Source: Adineta ricciae
Taxonomy: Eukaryota; Rotifera; Eurotatoria; Adinetida; Adinetidae
Reading direction: 5' to 3'
Length of the DNA: 64,000 bases
Assembly: GCA_905250025.1 (NCBI GenBank)
Contig: CAJNOJ010000063.1
Location: forward strand, 1 to 64,000
The position numbers and the translations under genes were made by a program. Each line of letters begins with the position of its first letter. Within the stretch, counting starts at the first letter, position 1. Under the pieces are notes generated by a model that saw only the letters and a list, made by a program, of their open reading frames with translations, was not told where the DNA came from and made no database searches. Positions 37,754 to 49,970 of the stretch are shown here, piece by piece.

Positions 37754-37912
37754 TGTTCTTGTTTTTCTTCGGAAAGAAAGTGATTTACTCCGAATAACGA
37801 CACGTGCGTGAAGGTAATAGCGCTGATTGGTATTTGAAGGTGAAATGTATAGAAAAGGAAATAGAACATGGGTAATATCGAATATGTTTATTATGATGAA
37901 TAAAAACACAAT

Positions 37913-38872
37913 CTACGTATGTTTTTCTCGATTGGATTTGATCAAATTTTGAATTTTCTCTTCTTCTCGTTCGCCTAATAAATTCTTTCGACCATGTTGA
38001 TGTACGACAGTAACAATTGTACCATTCTCGGGATAATATAACCAAGCGCCCCATTTTTGCCATTGGTCGAACGCGATTTCTTTCGTCGGGGAACTCATCA
38101 TGCTTTTGATATACTCGATACCAAATGTATCTTCGATGAAATCGCCTCGTTTCACGATGGGAAGACTAAAAATTTCACGGTAGGTTTCCACTGAGCAAAG
38201 ATGCGGCCGATCGAACCAATGTAAACAGGCGATGAGATCAGTGGAGAGAAGGCGATCTTTTCGAAGATTTCGAGCTTCGGAAAAGATATGATGAAAATAA
38301 GAATGCGAATGACCTCGGCTTATTTCGTAGTTTAAAGACATTCGAGCGATGAAACTTATGTATCGAACTTCAGTTTCAGTTTGCAGAATCGATAGAAGAT
38401 CAGACATGGGCGGATGAATTGCAAATAACCAATCATGTTGGAGAATCATGACGTACGGGGTTTGGACATAATTCAAAGCTGTTTTTACGCTAAATGCGAA
38501 TCCATTTCGATTTTTCAAGAGAAGAAAAGTGGCAAGACGAGATGAACTCGATAAAACAGAACATTCGGCATCATCGGATAAATAAGAAACATCATCGAAC
38601 AATTCACAAACATTTCTTATGTACATCGGATATTGATCGACTAAAACTTGAGGTACAGATCCTTTTTTCAATCTGCCTTTGTCATTCGAAGCGATAGTGT
38701 AATTATCAAATGTAATAATGATTGGAACTGATGATATTGAAGGTGGTAATGAACAAAGAGTATTTTTGATTAAATCAGGAGATGGGGCAGAAGGTACAGG
38801 TGAAGTTGTGACGATTATTGTTAATAGGTCAGGGGAAACAGCAGATTTCGACATTTTTGTGATTCTTCTCAA
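37913..38872 (-). CDS. Glycosyltransferase-like protein, intronless
   Basis: Single exon, 319 aa (the second Met at residue 7 is equally good). The layout resembles a GT-A glycosyltransferase: the N-terminal strand LLTIIVTTSPVPSAPSPDLI, SVPIIITFDNY, then TALNYVQTPYVMILQHDWLF, where HDW could take the DxD position, followed by FIEDTFGIEYIKSM and an acceptor-side region with GAWLYYPENGT. There is no signal peptide or TM. The lack of introns in a window where genes of this length nearly all have them, together with its unusual family, hints at retroposition or transfer. The family is not certainly identified. Confidence 0.5.
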   Translation of the reverse strand: MRRITKMSKSAVSPDLLTIIVTTSPVPSAPSPDLIKNTLCSLPPSISSVPIIITFDNYTIASNDKGRLKKGSVPQVLVDQYPMYIRNVCELFDDVSYLSDDAECSVLSSSSRLATFLLLKNRNGFAFSVKTALNYVQTPYVMILQHDWLFAIHPPMSDLLSILQTETEVRYISFIARMSLNYEISRGHSHSYFHHIFSEARNLRKDRLLSTDLIACLHWFDRPHLCSVETYREIFSLPIVKRGDFIEDTFGIEYIKSMMSSPTKEIAFDQWQKWGAWLYYPENGTIVTVVHQHGRKNLLGEREEEKIQNLIKSNREKHT

Positions 38873-41800
38873 ATTTTGTTTCTCGGAGTATAAATAAGGA
38901 TTGTTTAATTGTGTAATCTACGAAAACGTTGCGTCATTTGATTGCATGGATGTTATTATCAAGTTTTCATGATGAAATATTTTGTGTAAGGAAATAAAAG
39001 TATCAGTTGTATTTTGAGTAATATGAAAATTCATGGCAGCCAATAGAAAAATAAGAATGAATCGTGAAAAGATTGATTTTGATATTTCCATCTACTGATA
39101 AAAGATGTATATTTTTAGTTAAAATCGATTAGTCATATTGTTGTCGTTTCAATAATCATGAATTTCAGTAAAACGCCAACAATCATCTTTCTTCTTCTGT
39201 TGTTTTTATTTCAGTCATTGTTCTGTTAGAGAATCAGAGAAAGTAAGAAATCTTTGTCAGGTTGCTATTTAATGAGAGAATTGTTCGATTTTGCTTTTTG
39301 CTTTTGGTATTCTATTCATTCGTGCGTTTTTTTCGATGAATGAAATGAAAGAAAATAAGTGGATTATAGAATTCTTTTCAGCAACAACAAAATCTTGAGT
39401 ATGCGTGTGTAATCCACACCTTCACTTACAATGCACACAGATATCAATTTTGAATTAATATCCTGTTCTTATATTTGAAAAGAAGACCTATGAACATTGA
39501 CCTTTTCCATTCAAATTGTAATTAGCATGACAAAAATCACCTGATTTAAATCTTACTGCACTAGCGAAGAGTAAACAAGATGCATGCGACATTTTTTACG
39601 ATCAGGAAACAAATTACATATAAACAGCAACTCTTTCTTCATATATTTACCATATAGACAATATACTAGACGTAAAAGAATACATTACAAGAACTTCTGA
39701 AAAGCACGGCAAATCTTTTACAGAATTTTATTCACAATATTTTATTTCGAAAAAAGAAATTGACAACTTAGATCAAATACACTTTCTCTTTCTCATTAAT
39801 TTATATTTATCAACTAAAATCAAAGAAAAAAGGTCTATCTCTCATACCATTCACCATTTAACCTCATCCGAATCACGACAACCTTATATTTACTCAAATA
39901 CTCGAGCACGATCAAGAAAAACAACACATTAATGAAAAATATCAATTGGTATGTGTCTCATCATGCTATGCATGAAATCACACGATTCACTGAATATTTT
40001 CTATCGAAATTATCTCAAAACGAGGTACAACTCCCATCTAACATAAATATGCAACACAGTCTATTCTCAGTGTCGTGAATATGTTCATACTAGTCTCAGC
40101 ACTTTCACCAAGTATTTTGCATGTAAATTTTTCATTCGAAATGTGGCACAATCGATTGTCACGTGTTATAGAGTTAATTAGCTTGAGAAGTAACACATGA
40201 CAAGGTAAGTGAAAAGCAGTGTACGACTGTGCTGATCAGATGTCGATTGTCTTTCTCGGCAAAGATCAATTCATCGGTCTGACGATATTTTCAGCGTCTT
40301 GAAAGTATGATCAGTTTGTAGTCCAGATAATCGGGACGTAAGCAGATCAGCGAAGCAAATTGTGCTCGTCTACAACGAGCAATGCTATTGAAAGGGCAAA
40401 TTCTGTATGTATAAAGATACCACTCGCATCGTATTTCTGTGAAACAGGTATCACATTAACTTCGGAGTTCGCACGAGCTTCATGCGGACTAGGAACACAG
40501 AAAAAAGCTGCATCAGTATTAACATTGATATTGATAATTATTTCCACATCATCTACTTTTGTCCCAAATTTAGTTTCAATGAATGAACAATCCATTTATG
40601 TGTCCAATTTACAAAGACAAGTGTGTATCACTAGCAAACTCATGTTTGAACTTGGAAAAGCTGCATCTGAGCTTTGTAACAGCACCAACTATGTCAGAAA
40701 ACTTGACGATGATCACACGAAAATAATAGACCATAGGTAATTGCGGGCAAAGAATTCGAATCCGATGTTAGTTCTTCACAATTCCAAGCAGCTAATTATA
40801 TAGGGCTGCCCATAAGTAACACGAGGGTATCTAACGTCTTTTTCCATACGAGACACATCAACCAAGACTCTAATTAACTAATGTCAGTAAGAATTCGTAA
40901 CTTGTTACAAAGTCTAGAGGAGTTGTATACGATGGATATACGCTTTTCTAATGCTCTTTTGTAGACAGTTTTAATAGAAGGTCGAAAGAAAGCTTTTTTA
41001 ATCTAGTTGATAGCGAATAGATGCCTATCAGTATCAACACATGTTTAAAGCAGTGTTTATAATGACAAAGGGTACGGTACCCGAATGAAAAATAATTTAC
41101 CCGCTGAATTAAAAAAATTGCGGGTTTGGCGTTTGAATTATAACGTTATAAATAGGAATTTTTTTCTTTAATCGCGTTTACAGCATGCACACTTTGCCGA
41201 ATAGAATAAAAATGGAGGCGCTAATGTATTTTTCTTGATAGGTAAAACGAAGTGCACGAATACATATTGTGACAAAAAAAGTACCGTGAATCGTTACACT
41301 TTGTTTTAGATTCTCATCAGAAACATTGTTTATTAGTACTGAGGAATCGATTGTAGAAGAAGAAGAAGAAGAGTGTGAAAGCGGTTATGTCGGTTTCGTT
41401 CCACTTTCAAGGCTATCTAGATGAACATTTGTTTTATTTTGAGGGTGTGGAAGTGATGAGTACATCTACACCTTTAAGATTTTGATGAAGACTTTGACCA
41501 AATAGAAACCACTGCTTACGGAGTATTTTTTCTAATTTTATGTAAAGAAAACGGAGAAAAGATGCGTTTCAATGGGCGCTTGAACGACGGATTTTCGTTT
41601 TATCTCATTGATACCCTAACCCTCGATGTATGTAGCACATAGTGCAGTCGTACGTAATATCAATGCAGAGTACAATTGTACTTTAGCACGATACTCCACG
41701 ATGTAAATGCAAGGTACACTGATTAGGTACATGAGACATCTATTTTTATCACATAGATATCCTGTTGACTAAAATTGTATAAGCTAGAAATTACAAAAAT

Positions 41801-42519
41801 ACTTAGATTCTATATTAAGTGTCAAAAGAAAACGTAGTCTTTAGTTATTCATAGATGATCACACCTTTCCATTCTATAAAATATCTCCAAGATTGAGCAT
41901 AAGCACACTCTTTTTGCTCTATCACGCTGCGACACTTTGGTGTATTCCGTGTGTTTCTATCAACGTAGCACGCCATTTTTCCTATTTATCATCAAGTAAA
42001 CATCACAAAAATAGCATAAAAGAAGGTTTGTACACTTTCGATTCACGCTCTGAGCCACACTGACGATACAACAATGAAACTCACATAATATTTCGTATCG
42101 GAAATTCGATAACCGACTTTTGTTTATTTTTCTATCCAATATCGAAATTCAATTCCTCAACCATTAATATTTGTTCACTTTTTTCCCAGAAATATCTGCA
42201 GTCATTCGAAAATGCTCTATGCATGACTTCACTTCATCATATCTCCATGCGTGTAATTGCATCAATTATTGTCCATAACTAAATCAATTGATCGATATCT
42301 TACTTTCGAGTCTAAGATGTCCCCTGAATAAACAAAATCAATCATGATTAAATTCGATATTCGCTTTCCCCACACGTTGTCTCTGCATGGCTATTGATTT
42401 TCTCTCACCTGGATAGTAACAACAATATAAACATGCATTCATTTATTTGCGCATATAAAATAAGCGACAGACGAATAATTTGCTACGTTTTTTTCTTCAC
42501 TTAGATATTTCGAAGCAAA
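38873..42519. other. Gene-poor 3.6-kb interval
   Basis: The longest stretch without a supported gene. It contains the palindrome GGGTACGGTACCC near 41069, a short (GAA)n run near 41360, and overlapping open frames on both strands at 40347-40740 that lack clear domains. Stops are frequent elsewhere. Probably intergenic with eroded repeats. The right end is the promoter side of the ankyrin gene, with an acceptor (cttcacttag) 15 nt before its ATG. Confidence 0.4.
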
Positions 42520-43808
42520 ATGTCGAAAGTTCTACTGTCATATTTGTTCAAAACAAATTTAGCGACATTCCGTTCGGCGATTCTCGAAGAGAATACGGAT
42601 AAAATCTGTCGAATTTTGGACTTCGAACGCGACCTTCTTACTAAAGATATTGATAATGAAGGAAATACAGCGCTTTTATTAGCTGCGGAACATTCAACAC
42701 CGATAATCGTTCGTTTATTACTTGACCATGGTGCTGTACCTGATCAAACCAACACAATTAACCTCAAAACTCCACTCGGCATCTTAGCGTCGAAAGTTTA
42801 CGATGATTATCATTCTCACAAAGCACAGAAAACACTCGAAATGGCGAAAATTCTCTTGGAGTACGGTGCATATGTCGATAAACCAATTCCGTATATATAC
42901 AAAGATGAAGCGAGTGCAGATTATTCGGGCAAAGAAACACCATTGATGATCGCGGTACGAAAAGGTAATTTACCTTTGGTAAAATTATTAATTGGCAAGA
43001 AAGCAAATGTTAATTACGTTGAAAGACAGTCCGGAGTTCGTCCGTATGTAATTTCAATCTCAAATTCTCAGTCCAAATCTTTGTTTCATTTAGAATTCAC
43101 TATGCGATATCAAATGGCGATGAAACCATGTTCGATTTACTCGATACTGCTGGTGCTCTGACTCCTTCGATTGTAATGACAGGTGATAATACGTTATTGC
43201 ATTGGTTTTGCTATCGCAAGGAAAACGATGCGCACATTTCGATCTTGGAAAAGTTAATCGAAAAAGGATTTGATATCAATGCGCAAAATTTACAACAACG
43301 AACGCCATTAATGGTCGCAGTTCGAAATGATATGACAAACGTCTGTCGAATTTTGATCCAGAACAATGCAGATATCGATAAATGTGATTATAACGGAAAT
43401 AAAGCAATTGACTTATCGATTCTGGGGAGTGAATGTTGGAAAATTCTACTTCATATCACCCAAACTGAGAAGTATAAATTACAATTACGAGATAATTCAG
43501 TGGCTAAACCTCGAAATACAATTATTCGTAAACAAAAACTCGATCTCGCTCGACGACGTACGACAGAATTATCTGATATTCACAATACAACTGAGACGAG
43601 AAGTGAAGCGAGCACGTCAAGCGAAGAGAAAGTCAAAGATTCGGCAATTCTGTCCAGTAACTGTACGAATAAAATCATCAAGGACGAGAGCGAGAGCGAA
43701 AATTCTTGGCGAAGTTCATTTCGAAATAAACGTAAACAACTCTTATCAAATAAATTTCGCAAACAACGTGCCCTATCAGTGGATACAGAAAATGCAACTC
43801 GATTGTAA
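42520..43808 (+). CDS. Ankyrin-repeat protein
   Basis: Two exons (42520-43043, 43094-43808) give 412 aa. Ankyrin units are visible: DNEGNTALLLAAEHSTPIIV..LLLDHGA, LEMAKILLEYGAYVDKPI, GKETPLMIAVRKGNLPLVKL..LIGKKANVN, PIHYAISNGDETMFDLLDTA, NTLLHWFCYRKENDAHISIL..LIEKGFDIN, QRTPLMVAVRNDMTNVCRIL..IQNNADID, YNGNKAIDLSI. The C-terminal 130 residues are basic and Ser-rich (RKQKLDLARRRTTE; SFRNKRKQLLSNKFRKQR), a possible nuclear-targeting or charged tail. Protein-protein interaction scaffold, partner unknown. An acceptor-like AG lies just upstream of the ATG. Confidence 0.8.
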
Positions 43809-43902
43809 TCATCAGCTCAAAGCGATTGTTTTTGAAAATATTTGGTTTTTCTGTAAAATTCAAAGAACAATAAATTCTTTCCTAAACTTTGTTTTATTAA
43901 AC

Positions 43903-44526
43903 CTAAAACGGTCTTTTCCAATACTCATTCATCGCATCAGTATCACTTATTTTCTTTCGTATTTCTTCCAGTTCATCGACTTTATATCTTGTAAATTTGC
44001 CACGAAGATGTTCAGGTAATTTCTTTCTTCCCGGGCATGACACTTGTCCATAAGCCAAACACATACAATAATGTGCGCAATCTTTTCCAAAATTTGCCGG
44101 ATTTTCCAATCGTGCTGTTAATTCCGAATCGATCCGTTGTTGTAATTCACTTTTACCCATAACTCGTCGAATCGAATCGTGAATTTCATTCGAAGTTTTC
44201 TTATAACAATCCATATGAACAATTTCATAGTTTTCCTCTTCCGACTTTTCTTCATTATCAATCGATGGACGTGACAAGTAAAACGACACGAACGGTGTTG
44301 GAGTCGTGTTCTTGAATTGTACACATTGAACAGTCGGATTTTTATATTGAATTTGAGCTAAATGCCAAAATATAAAACGACGTAGACCATCCGAGTCGGG
44401 CTTGTCGAGAGTGTAATTCAAGGTGAAAATACGAACAAGTGGACGGAAGATAATCGAACCGGATTCTAAATACGCTAAAGTATTTCGCCATGGGGCTGCA
44501 CCCCGTAAAAACATTGGAGCTGGCAT
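43903..44526 (-). CDS. MRPS25: Mitochondrial small ribosomal subunit protein mS25
   Basis: Single exon, 207 aa (human about 173). Alignable landmarks are RNTLAYLESGSIIFRPLVRI, LRRFIFWHLAQIQYKNPTVQ, FKNTTPTPFVSFYL, ENPANFGKDCAHYCMCLAYG, QVSCPGRKKLPEHLRGKF. The cysteines around C-x-C...C-P are the mS25 metal-binding set. It functions in the mitoribosome small subunit. The acceptor tacttatag abuts the ATG, and the V-ATPase D gene ends 196 bp upstream on the same strand, consistent with trans-splicing of a second cistron. The C-terminal extension (VDELEEIRKKISDTDAMNEY) is extra. Confidence 0.9.
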   Translation of the reverse strand: MPAPMFLRGAAPWRNTLAYLESGSIIFRPLVRIFTLNYTLDKPDSDGLRRFIFWHLAQIQYKNPTVQCVQFKNTTPTPFVSFYLSRPSIDNEEKSEEENYEIVHMDCYKKTSNEIHDSIRRVMGKSELQQRIDSELTARLENPANFGKDCAHYCMCLAYGQVSCPGRKKLPEHLRGKFTRYKVDELEEIRKKISDTDAMNEYWKRPF

Positions 44527-44722
44527 CTATAAGTACATAGATTTGTTGGAATTAAATGCGCGTTGGTTCGTCAACATACAGATTTAATAGACAAAGGAAA
44601 ATTACAAATAGAAAGGGTGATAATTATGGTTTATCACTTACAGACAATGTTTAAAAATATATGATCAAAATAAGTAAAGGGATTATGGAATGACAAATAA
44701 TGCGAATAAAGAGAAAGAGAAA

Positions 44723-45792
44723 TTATAGAAAAAGATTATCTTCGTCATGTTCTTCGTCTAAAATGTTTGGTGCTTCTTCTTCTGTACCAGTTAGAACGCC
44801 ATTTTTGACCATTTCAACTCGTTTCTGTTCTTGAAGTGCACGAGCTTGTTTTTTCTTCTCTTGAACTTTCTTCAAACTAAAAAAAACACAATTGGAAACC
44901 GTCCCAGACGACAAACAAAGAAATTCTTACCGATAAAATTCTTCACGTTCCATTTCATCAAGTTCCGAAACGATATAATTGATAGTTCGTGTTATTTTTG
45001 GTATAATAACTAAAAATCAAACGATTAATAATCATCGACAATGTCGTCCGACAACAAACCATGTTCGATTGCATTGACCCGACGATTTGTTACTTTGATA
45101 ACATCATCAAGAATAAGAAAAGATGTTTGAAGTGTAGCTAATTCAATCAGATTCTTTATTGCTTCGGCATAATTGCGTTTTAGCCTTTGTAATTGCATAC
45201 CACCACGACCCAAACCGGTTAATTCAAAAGCTGAACGAAATCTCAATGAATTATTCGATGATTTAGCCTTCGATTTGACTTACTATCTCCTCCGTCGTTA
45301 AAGGATTCGAATGATGGCAGAACAACACCTGAAAAAAAGATGAAAACTAAGACAAGAGGAACAGTTCGAGGACTTACCGGCGACATTATCGCGTTTTGTA
45401 CGGATTTTAATTTGTGCTTTGGTGACACTTTGTATGACAACCTGAGTAAAATCTCCACTCATGGAAAATTTCGCTTCAGCCAAGGAGAACGAGGCAGTTT
45501 TCATCACATCACCCATCAACATTTTTGTCTGATAATAAACAAAATAATGAGATTTATTTCTAATGACTTTTTCTCGTCTTACATCGATGATTTTCTTAAG
45601 TATCGATCGAAATCGAATGGCTAAAGCATCCGCTTTTTTCTTCAATAAATTGTGTCCTGTTTGAGCACCTTTCAAACGACCTTTCATAATCGTTTGAGCC
45701 CTAAATCAAATCATTTTCATCAACTTCTCCTCGAACCTCTTTCAAACTTACATTCGCGATGGAAATACATTGTACCGATCTTTTCCCGACAT
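44723..45792 (-). CDS. ATP6V1D: V-type proton ATPase subunit D
   Basis: Multi-exon, start ATG at 45792. MSGKDRYNVFPSRM leads in phase to AQTIMKGRLKGAQTGHNLLK, KKADALAIRFRSILKKIID, KMLMGDVMKTASFSLAEAKF, VIQSVTKAQIKIRTKRDNVA, FELTGLGRGGMQLQRLKRNY, LATLQTSFLILDDVIKVTNR, RVNAIEH then VIIPKITRTINYIVSELDEM, and a charged C-terminus ending in DEDNLFL. It is the central rotor-stalk subunit of the V1 sector that couples ATP hydrolysis to proton pumping. Length and order match the human protein. It may share a transcript with mS25 immediately downstream. Confidence 0.93.
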
Positions 45793-46391
45793 TATTAAAT
45801 AAATAAACTAATGAAATTCTATCTAAAACACCGTTGAAATATCAGAATAATTCTTCCGATCTTCAAATAGATTTCCATAGACAGTCAAACCTTTGAAACT
45901 TTACATACGAATTGACATGTACTGAAAAGAAAAAACAATTTGAGAATTTATTCGAATTGCGTGAGTAAAGTTATGAGAAAGGTGAAAACATCGAACATTG
46001 CCGAATGATAATGATTTTGCAAAGAAATGAGAAAAAAATTCCTTCAGGCAAATTTTTGAATATCAACTGAGAAAAGATCAGTTCTTTTTTGCATATATTT
46101 GCTTTGATATTTTTCTTCTATCTATTTATTTATCTCATGGAAATTAAACCAATAAAAATTCATCAGAAATCATCTTTTTTCGAATTTAATTCATTTTTTA
46201 CGCGGAAAATCATCGTCAAATTCGTTAATTTCTTATTTAAACCTGTAAAATTTCCATAAAATTAAAATCAGTCTTGTTAGAGGTTCTGTACGTTCCTAAT
46301 GGTTTTTTTCCGACCAATAGCAACGCAGCCTATCGTCCGTCAAATGTACCAATCTTTAAATTCGACAATCGCTTTGTTCATGTGAATACTG
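45793..46391. other. Divergent promoter region
   Basis: AT-rich 600 bp between ATP6V1D (-) and the F-box gene (+). It probably drives both the V-ATPase/mS25 unit and the five-gene array. No gene seen. Confidence 0.45.
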
Positions 46392-48182
46392 ATGAATTTC
46401 GAATGTCTTCCTGATGAATTATTACTACAAATCTGTCGATATCTTTCCTCGACTGATGTTCTTTACTCATTATTTAACTTAAATTCTCGTTTAAATCGAA
46501 CAATCTTCACATATCGTCAACATGTCACTTTCCGTTTAACGAATTTTCAGCAATTTGAATACATCTGTTCGGTGATTCTACCCGAAATTAGCTCAACTGT
46601 TCGGACCTTATCAATCAATGCCAATTGGACAGATTTAGTCGGTAAACGGTTCCATTATCACTTCGGACATCAAATGAAAGACGCTTTTCCTAATCTTGAA
46701 CATTTGATTCTTATTGCATTCAATGGAAAGGAATTAAGTGATTACATGACGTGTCTTTCTGACCTTCTCTACCTGAAAAAATTAACCATTCGAGATCGTT
46801 ATAATACACCCGAAGAAATCAAACAAAGTTTGTTTGAAAAAGTTCTCTCAGCGAATGATTTTCGTTTCGAAATCATTTCTTTCAATCGTCATTCGGAAAG
46901 TTTAAAAATCAATTCAACAAATGGAGTGATCTACTCGAATATTATTCAATTAGATGTTCATTTAGAAGAGATTCATGATCTCGAATGTTTATTTAATTTA
47001 ATACCAAATATTCAACGAATGAATGTTGTCATTGGAAAACGTGCCGAAGAAGAGGAGGAATTGGAATTGAATCAATTGATTGAAATGAAATATTTAGTTG
47101 AATTTCGAATAGAATCATTTCGACGATGTTGGAATTTCAATGAATTATGTTATTTAATATCAAAAATGCCTTTTCTTCGGCAACTTTCATTAGATTTATT
47201 TACTCAAGACATTCGATTAACCAACGGACAGGAAATTTATTCAATTTTACCAGAATCTTTACAAAGATTTCATTTTTGTACTGAATATGAACCCGAGGAA
47301 GCAGTCGAATCGACTGACGAGATCACGTGTTCTTGGATGTCAACACCATTTTCAATTTGTTGTTTATTTTCGTCAAACAAAACTCAAATATTTCTCCACA
47401 CAATTCCCTACGAACTTCCTTATCTCGACATGAACTCTTCGTTTATCAAATATCTGAGTAAAACAACATCGAATTATCATCATCGTGTCGAAGAATTGTT
47501 ATTATTCAATGTGAAACAATTAAGCGATGTTTGTATGGCTATTGATTGCTGTCAGAATATTCGAGATCTGGCAATTGAAGTCGATGAAACACTTTCCGGT
47601 CAGATCTTTCTTTGTATTTAACTTGACATGGAAAATCTTTGCTGTTTAGACATAGAAGAGAAAGAAGAGAAGAAATCGGTGACATTACCTCGACTAAAGA
47701 AACTTCGTTGGATATCGATTGATGGTTGTCCAAAAGAGATTCATTTATTGAAAGAAATCATCTCTGTTTCTCCAAATCTTCTTATGTTCATTGTTGATAT
47801 GTCATATCTCGTCCAATTACTCGTTTACGAAGAGTGTCTTTCATTATTAACAAAACGTATCAGACATTTATCAATTCAATTGACCACAGATAAAGATTTG
47901 ACAGATGATTGGCTGGAAAAAGTCTCGAATGTATTTCGTCGTGTGAAATATCTGATTGTCGAAAGCAAAGACTCGGCAAATCTCTCAACTGAACATATTC
48001 TTTTGTTATTTCTTCGATATTTCGAAAGAAATCAGTTAGTCTCCGTCATTGTTCGAGGTTTGATCACCGAACAATTACGAAATGATCCATATCAGTGGTT
48101 GATTTCGAATACTTATTTACGAAATTCCATTGGAAATTTTCAAGCAGAGTGTGATGAAATTGATTTGAAAATTTGGTTTTAA
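46392..48182 (+). CDS. F-box protein, first paralogue of tandem pair
   Basis: Two exons (46392-47598, 47650-48182) give 579 aa. The N-terminal F-box is MNFECLPDELLLQICRYLSS then TDVLYSLFNLNSRLNRTI. The rest is irregular leucine-rich sequence (VRTLSINANWTDL, LSDLLYLKKLTIRD, LISKMPFLRQLSLDLF, LPRLKKLRWISIDG). This is a substrate adaptor for an SCF ubiquitin ligase, target unknown. Paralogous to 50170-51971, with the same domain order, length and intron position. It is the first gene of a tightly spaced same-strand array; the next gene starts 40 bp after its stop. Confidence 0.8.
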
Positions 48183-48196
48183 AATATTTTTCGAAT

Positions 48197-48212
48197 TTAT
48201 TTTTCATTTCAG
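48197..48212 (+). promoter_or_regulatory. Candidate trans-splice acceptor, SUPT3H
   Basis: Pyrimidine tract ending in ttcag, 10 nt before the SUPT3H ATG and within the 40-bp gap after the upstream stop codon. There is no room for a promoter or a 5' exon here. Confidence 0.55.
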
Positions 48213-48222
48213 ATCGATTCGT

Positions 48223-49029
48223 ATGTCTTTAAAGAAAATAAATGATAAAGATATTTTCGAAAATATCATTGATATTGGTCTTCGCATGTATGGAAATGGT
48301 TATGCACTTCCAATCGATTCTGTTCATTATGTATTAGAATATTGTCGACAACAACTTCGACAGTTTTGTGTAAAACATAAGGAATTGTTAATCAGACGAA
48401 ATTCTCTGTTAACTACATTGATTTATTCTTCTCGACGAAACAAAACGCGTTTGAAACGACTTCAACAATATGTTCAAACGAAAGATCGATCTTTAACTCA
48501 ACAGGAAGATTTAAATGATGTCAAAGACAAACGATTGACAATATCTGATCGATTTCATCGAATATCTCGTCAATTTCACATTCATCTCGATCAAAATGAA
48601 GTAAAATCGTTTGTTCTTTTAATTCATACAACTTCGTTCTTTTCATAGTCCTTCGATCTCCAACGTGCACGTCAATATTCTCGTCTTGATACTTATTATA
48701 AAAGTGATCAATTAACCAGCGATGCTTATTTAACATTTGTTGAACAACAACATTCATCTTTCAATCAAATCCGTTCGTTATCATCAATGGATATTCTTCA
48801 TTGGCTTAATTTGTACAGTTTTTCTCTTCCAAAGTCTTCTCGTTCGAGTGAAGATCTTTCCTTAGCTGAGATTTGTTTATTTCTACTCAAAGAAATTCTT
48901 CTTAATCTAATGGATAAAGTTTATCAATGTTCAACTCCTTGTGAAATTCGCGATGTTCTTCGTCGTCGACATGTACAAACATTTCAACATTTACCTTATT
49001 CAGGACGAAAACGACGAAATTTTCATTAA
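48223..49029 (+). CDS. SUPT3H: SPT3-like SAGA subunit
   Basis: Two exons (48223-48600, 48649-49029) give 252 aa. The N-terminal half resembles the SPT3/TAF13 histone fold: FENIIDIGLRMYGNGYALPI, DSVHYVLEYCRQQLRQFCVK, then NKTRLKRLQQYVQTKDRSL (compare the DKKKLRRLLKYM...RDY segment of SPT3). The C-terminal half keeps SPT3 order: FDLQRARQYSRLDTYYKSDQ, SSFNQIRSLSSMDILHWLNL, LSLAEICLFLLKEILLNLMD, TPCEIRDVLRRR. SPT3 delivers TBP within SAGA. The protein is shorter and more divergent than human SUPT3H. The downstream SDR gene starts only 34 bp after its stop. Confidence 0.72.
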
Positions 49030-49035
49030 AAGTTC

Positions 49036-49046
49036 TGTTCTTTCAG
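49036..49046 (+). promoter_or_regulatory. Candidate trans-splice acceptor, SDR gene
   Basis: tgttctttcag inside the 34-bp gap between the SUPT3H stop and the SDR start, 17 nt before the ATG. Confidence 0.6.
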
Positions 49047-49063
49047 ATAATCACTTTTTCGTA

Positions 49064-49970
49064 ATGCCAAAAGCGACAGTTCTTATTCAAGGTGCATCGA
49101 GTGGTATTGGTTTAGAATTCGTTCGACAATTGTTACAACGTTCAAAACCCACACATGTAATTGCAACATGTCAGAAAATGGCCGATGATCGACTTTCTCG
49201 ATTACAAAGAGATTATTTACAACATTCAAAACATCGATTAGATGTATTAGAATTAGATGTTCGACATCAAGATCAATTCGATACATTTGGTCAACAAGTC
49301 GAAGATTGTCTAAATGATTTAAAACGTGAACGTGGTCTGGATATGTTAATTAACTGTGCACATATATGTAACAGTTAAACTTTCTCTTCATTACTTTCTA
49401 ACACTCGTATCTTTTCCAGGGCATCCATCTAATCGAGTAGAAACATCGTTAAATGACGTTCTTAGTATCGATTTAAATGATGTATATCAAGTCAATGTTG
49501 TAGGTCCCATTTTAATGACAAAAATTCTATTAAATGCATTAAAACGAGGTCGACCATCGTTTGGATCTTCTACTTCCAATGCTCCATACTCATCGTTGAT
49601 TGTGAATATCTCCGCTGAACTCGCATCGATTAGTAATAATCGTGTAGGAGGATGGTATGCGTATCGTTTATCGAAATGTGCTTTGAATATGGCAACGAAA
49701 AATCTTGCGTTAGAATTCGGCAGACAACCAGTTGATGAAAATTCGATTTGTGGGTTAAAGAAAGATGAAGATCCGTTATTATTCGTTGCAATGTCACCTG
49801 GAGTTGTGAATACACAAATGATACACGAATATAAGAAACTTTTTCCAAAAGACGCACATTTTCTAACGAAAGCTGAATCGGTAAAACGAATGTTACAAGC
49901 GATTGATAAATTGTCGTTGAAAGACAATGGAAAATTCTTAGATTTTAATGGCAAAGAAATTCCTTATTAA
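49064..49970 (+). CDS. Short-chain dehydrogenase/reductase
   Basis: Two exons (49064-49367, 49420-49970) give 284 aa. Classical SDR features are the Rossmann start VLIQGASSGIGLEFVRQLL (TGxxxGxG with T replaced by Q), LDVLELDVRH, DMLINCAH (usual NNAG replaced by NCAH), VNVVGPILMTKILL, SLIVNISAELAS (catalytic Ser), YAYRLSKCALNM (YxxxK), and VAMSPGVVNTQM. It resembles the bacterial C-factor/sniffer-type subfamily of carbonyl reductases. Cytosolic NAD(P)(H) oxidoreductase, substrate unknown. The atypical NCAH may alter the active-site Asn. Confidence 0.82.

Noticed and set aside
40347-40740. Overlapping open frames on both strands in the gene-poor region
   Set aside because: Neither shows a domain, signal peptide or plausible exon junctions; at most a decayed gene.
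41069-41081. GGGTACGGTACCC palindrome as a regulatory operator
   Set aside because: Isolated, no gene nearby, short enough to be chance.
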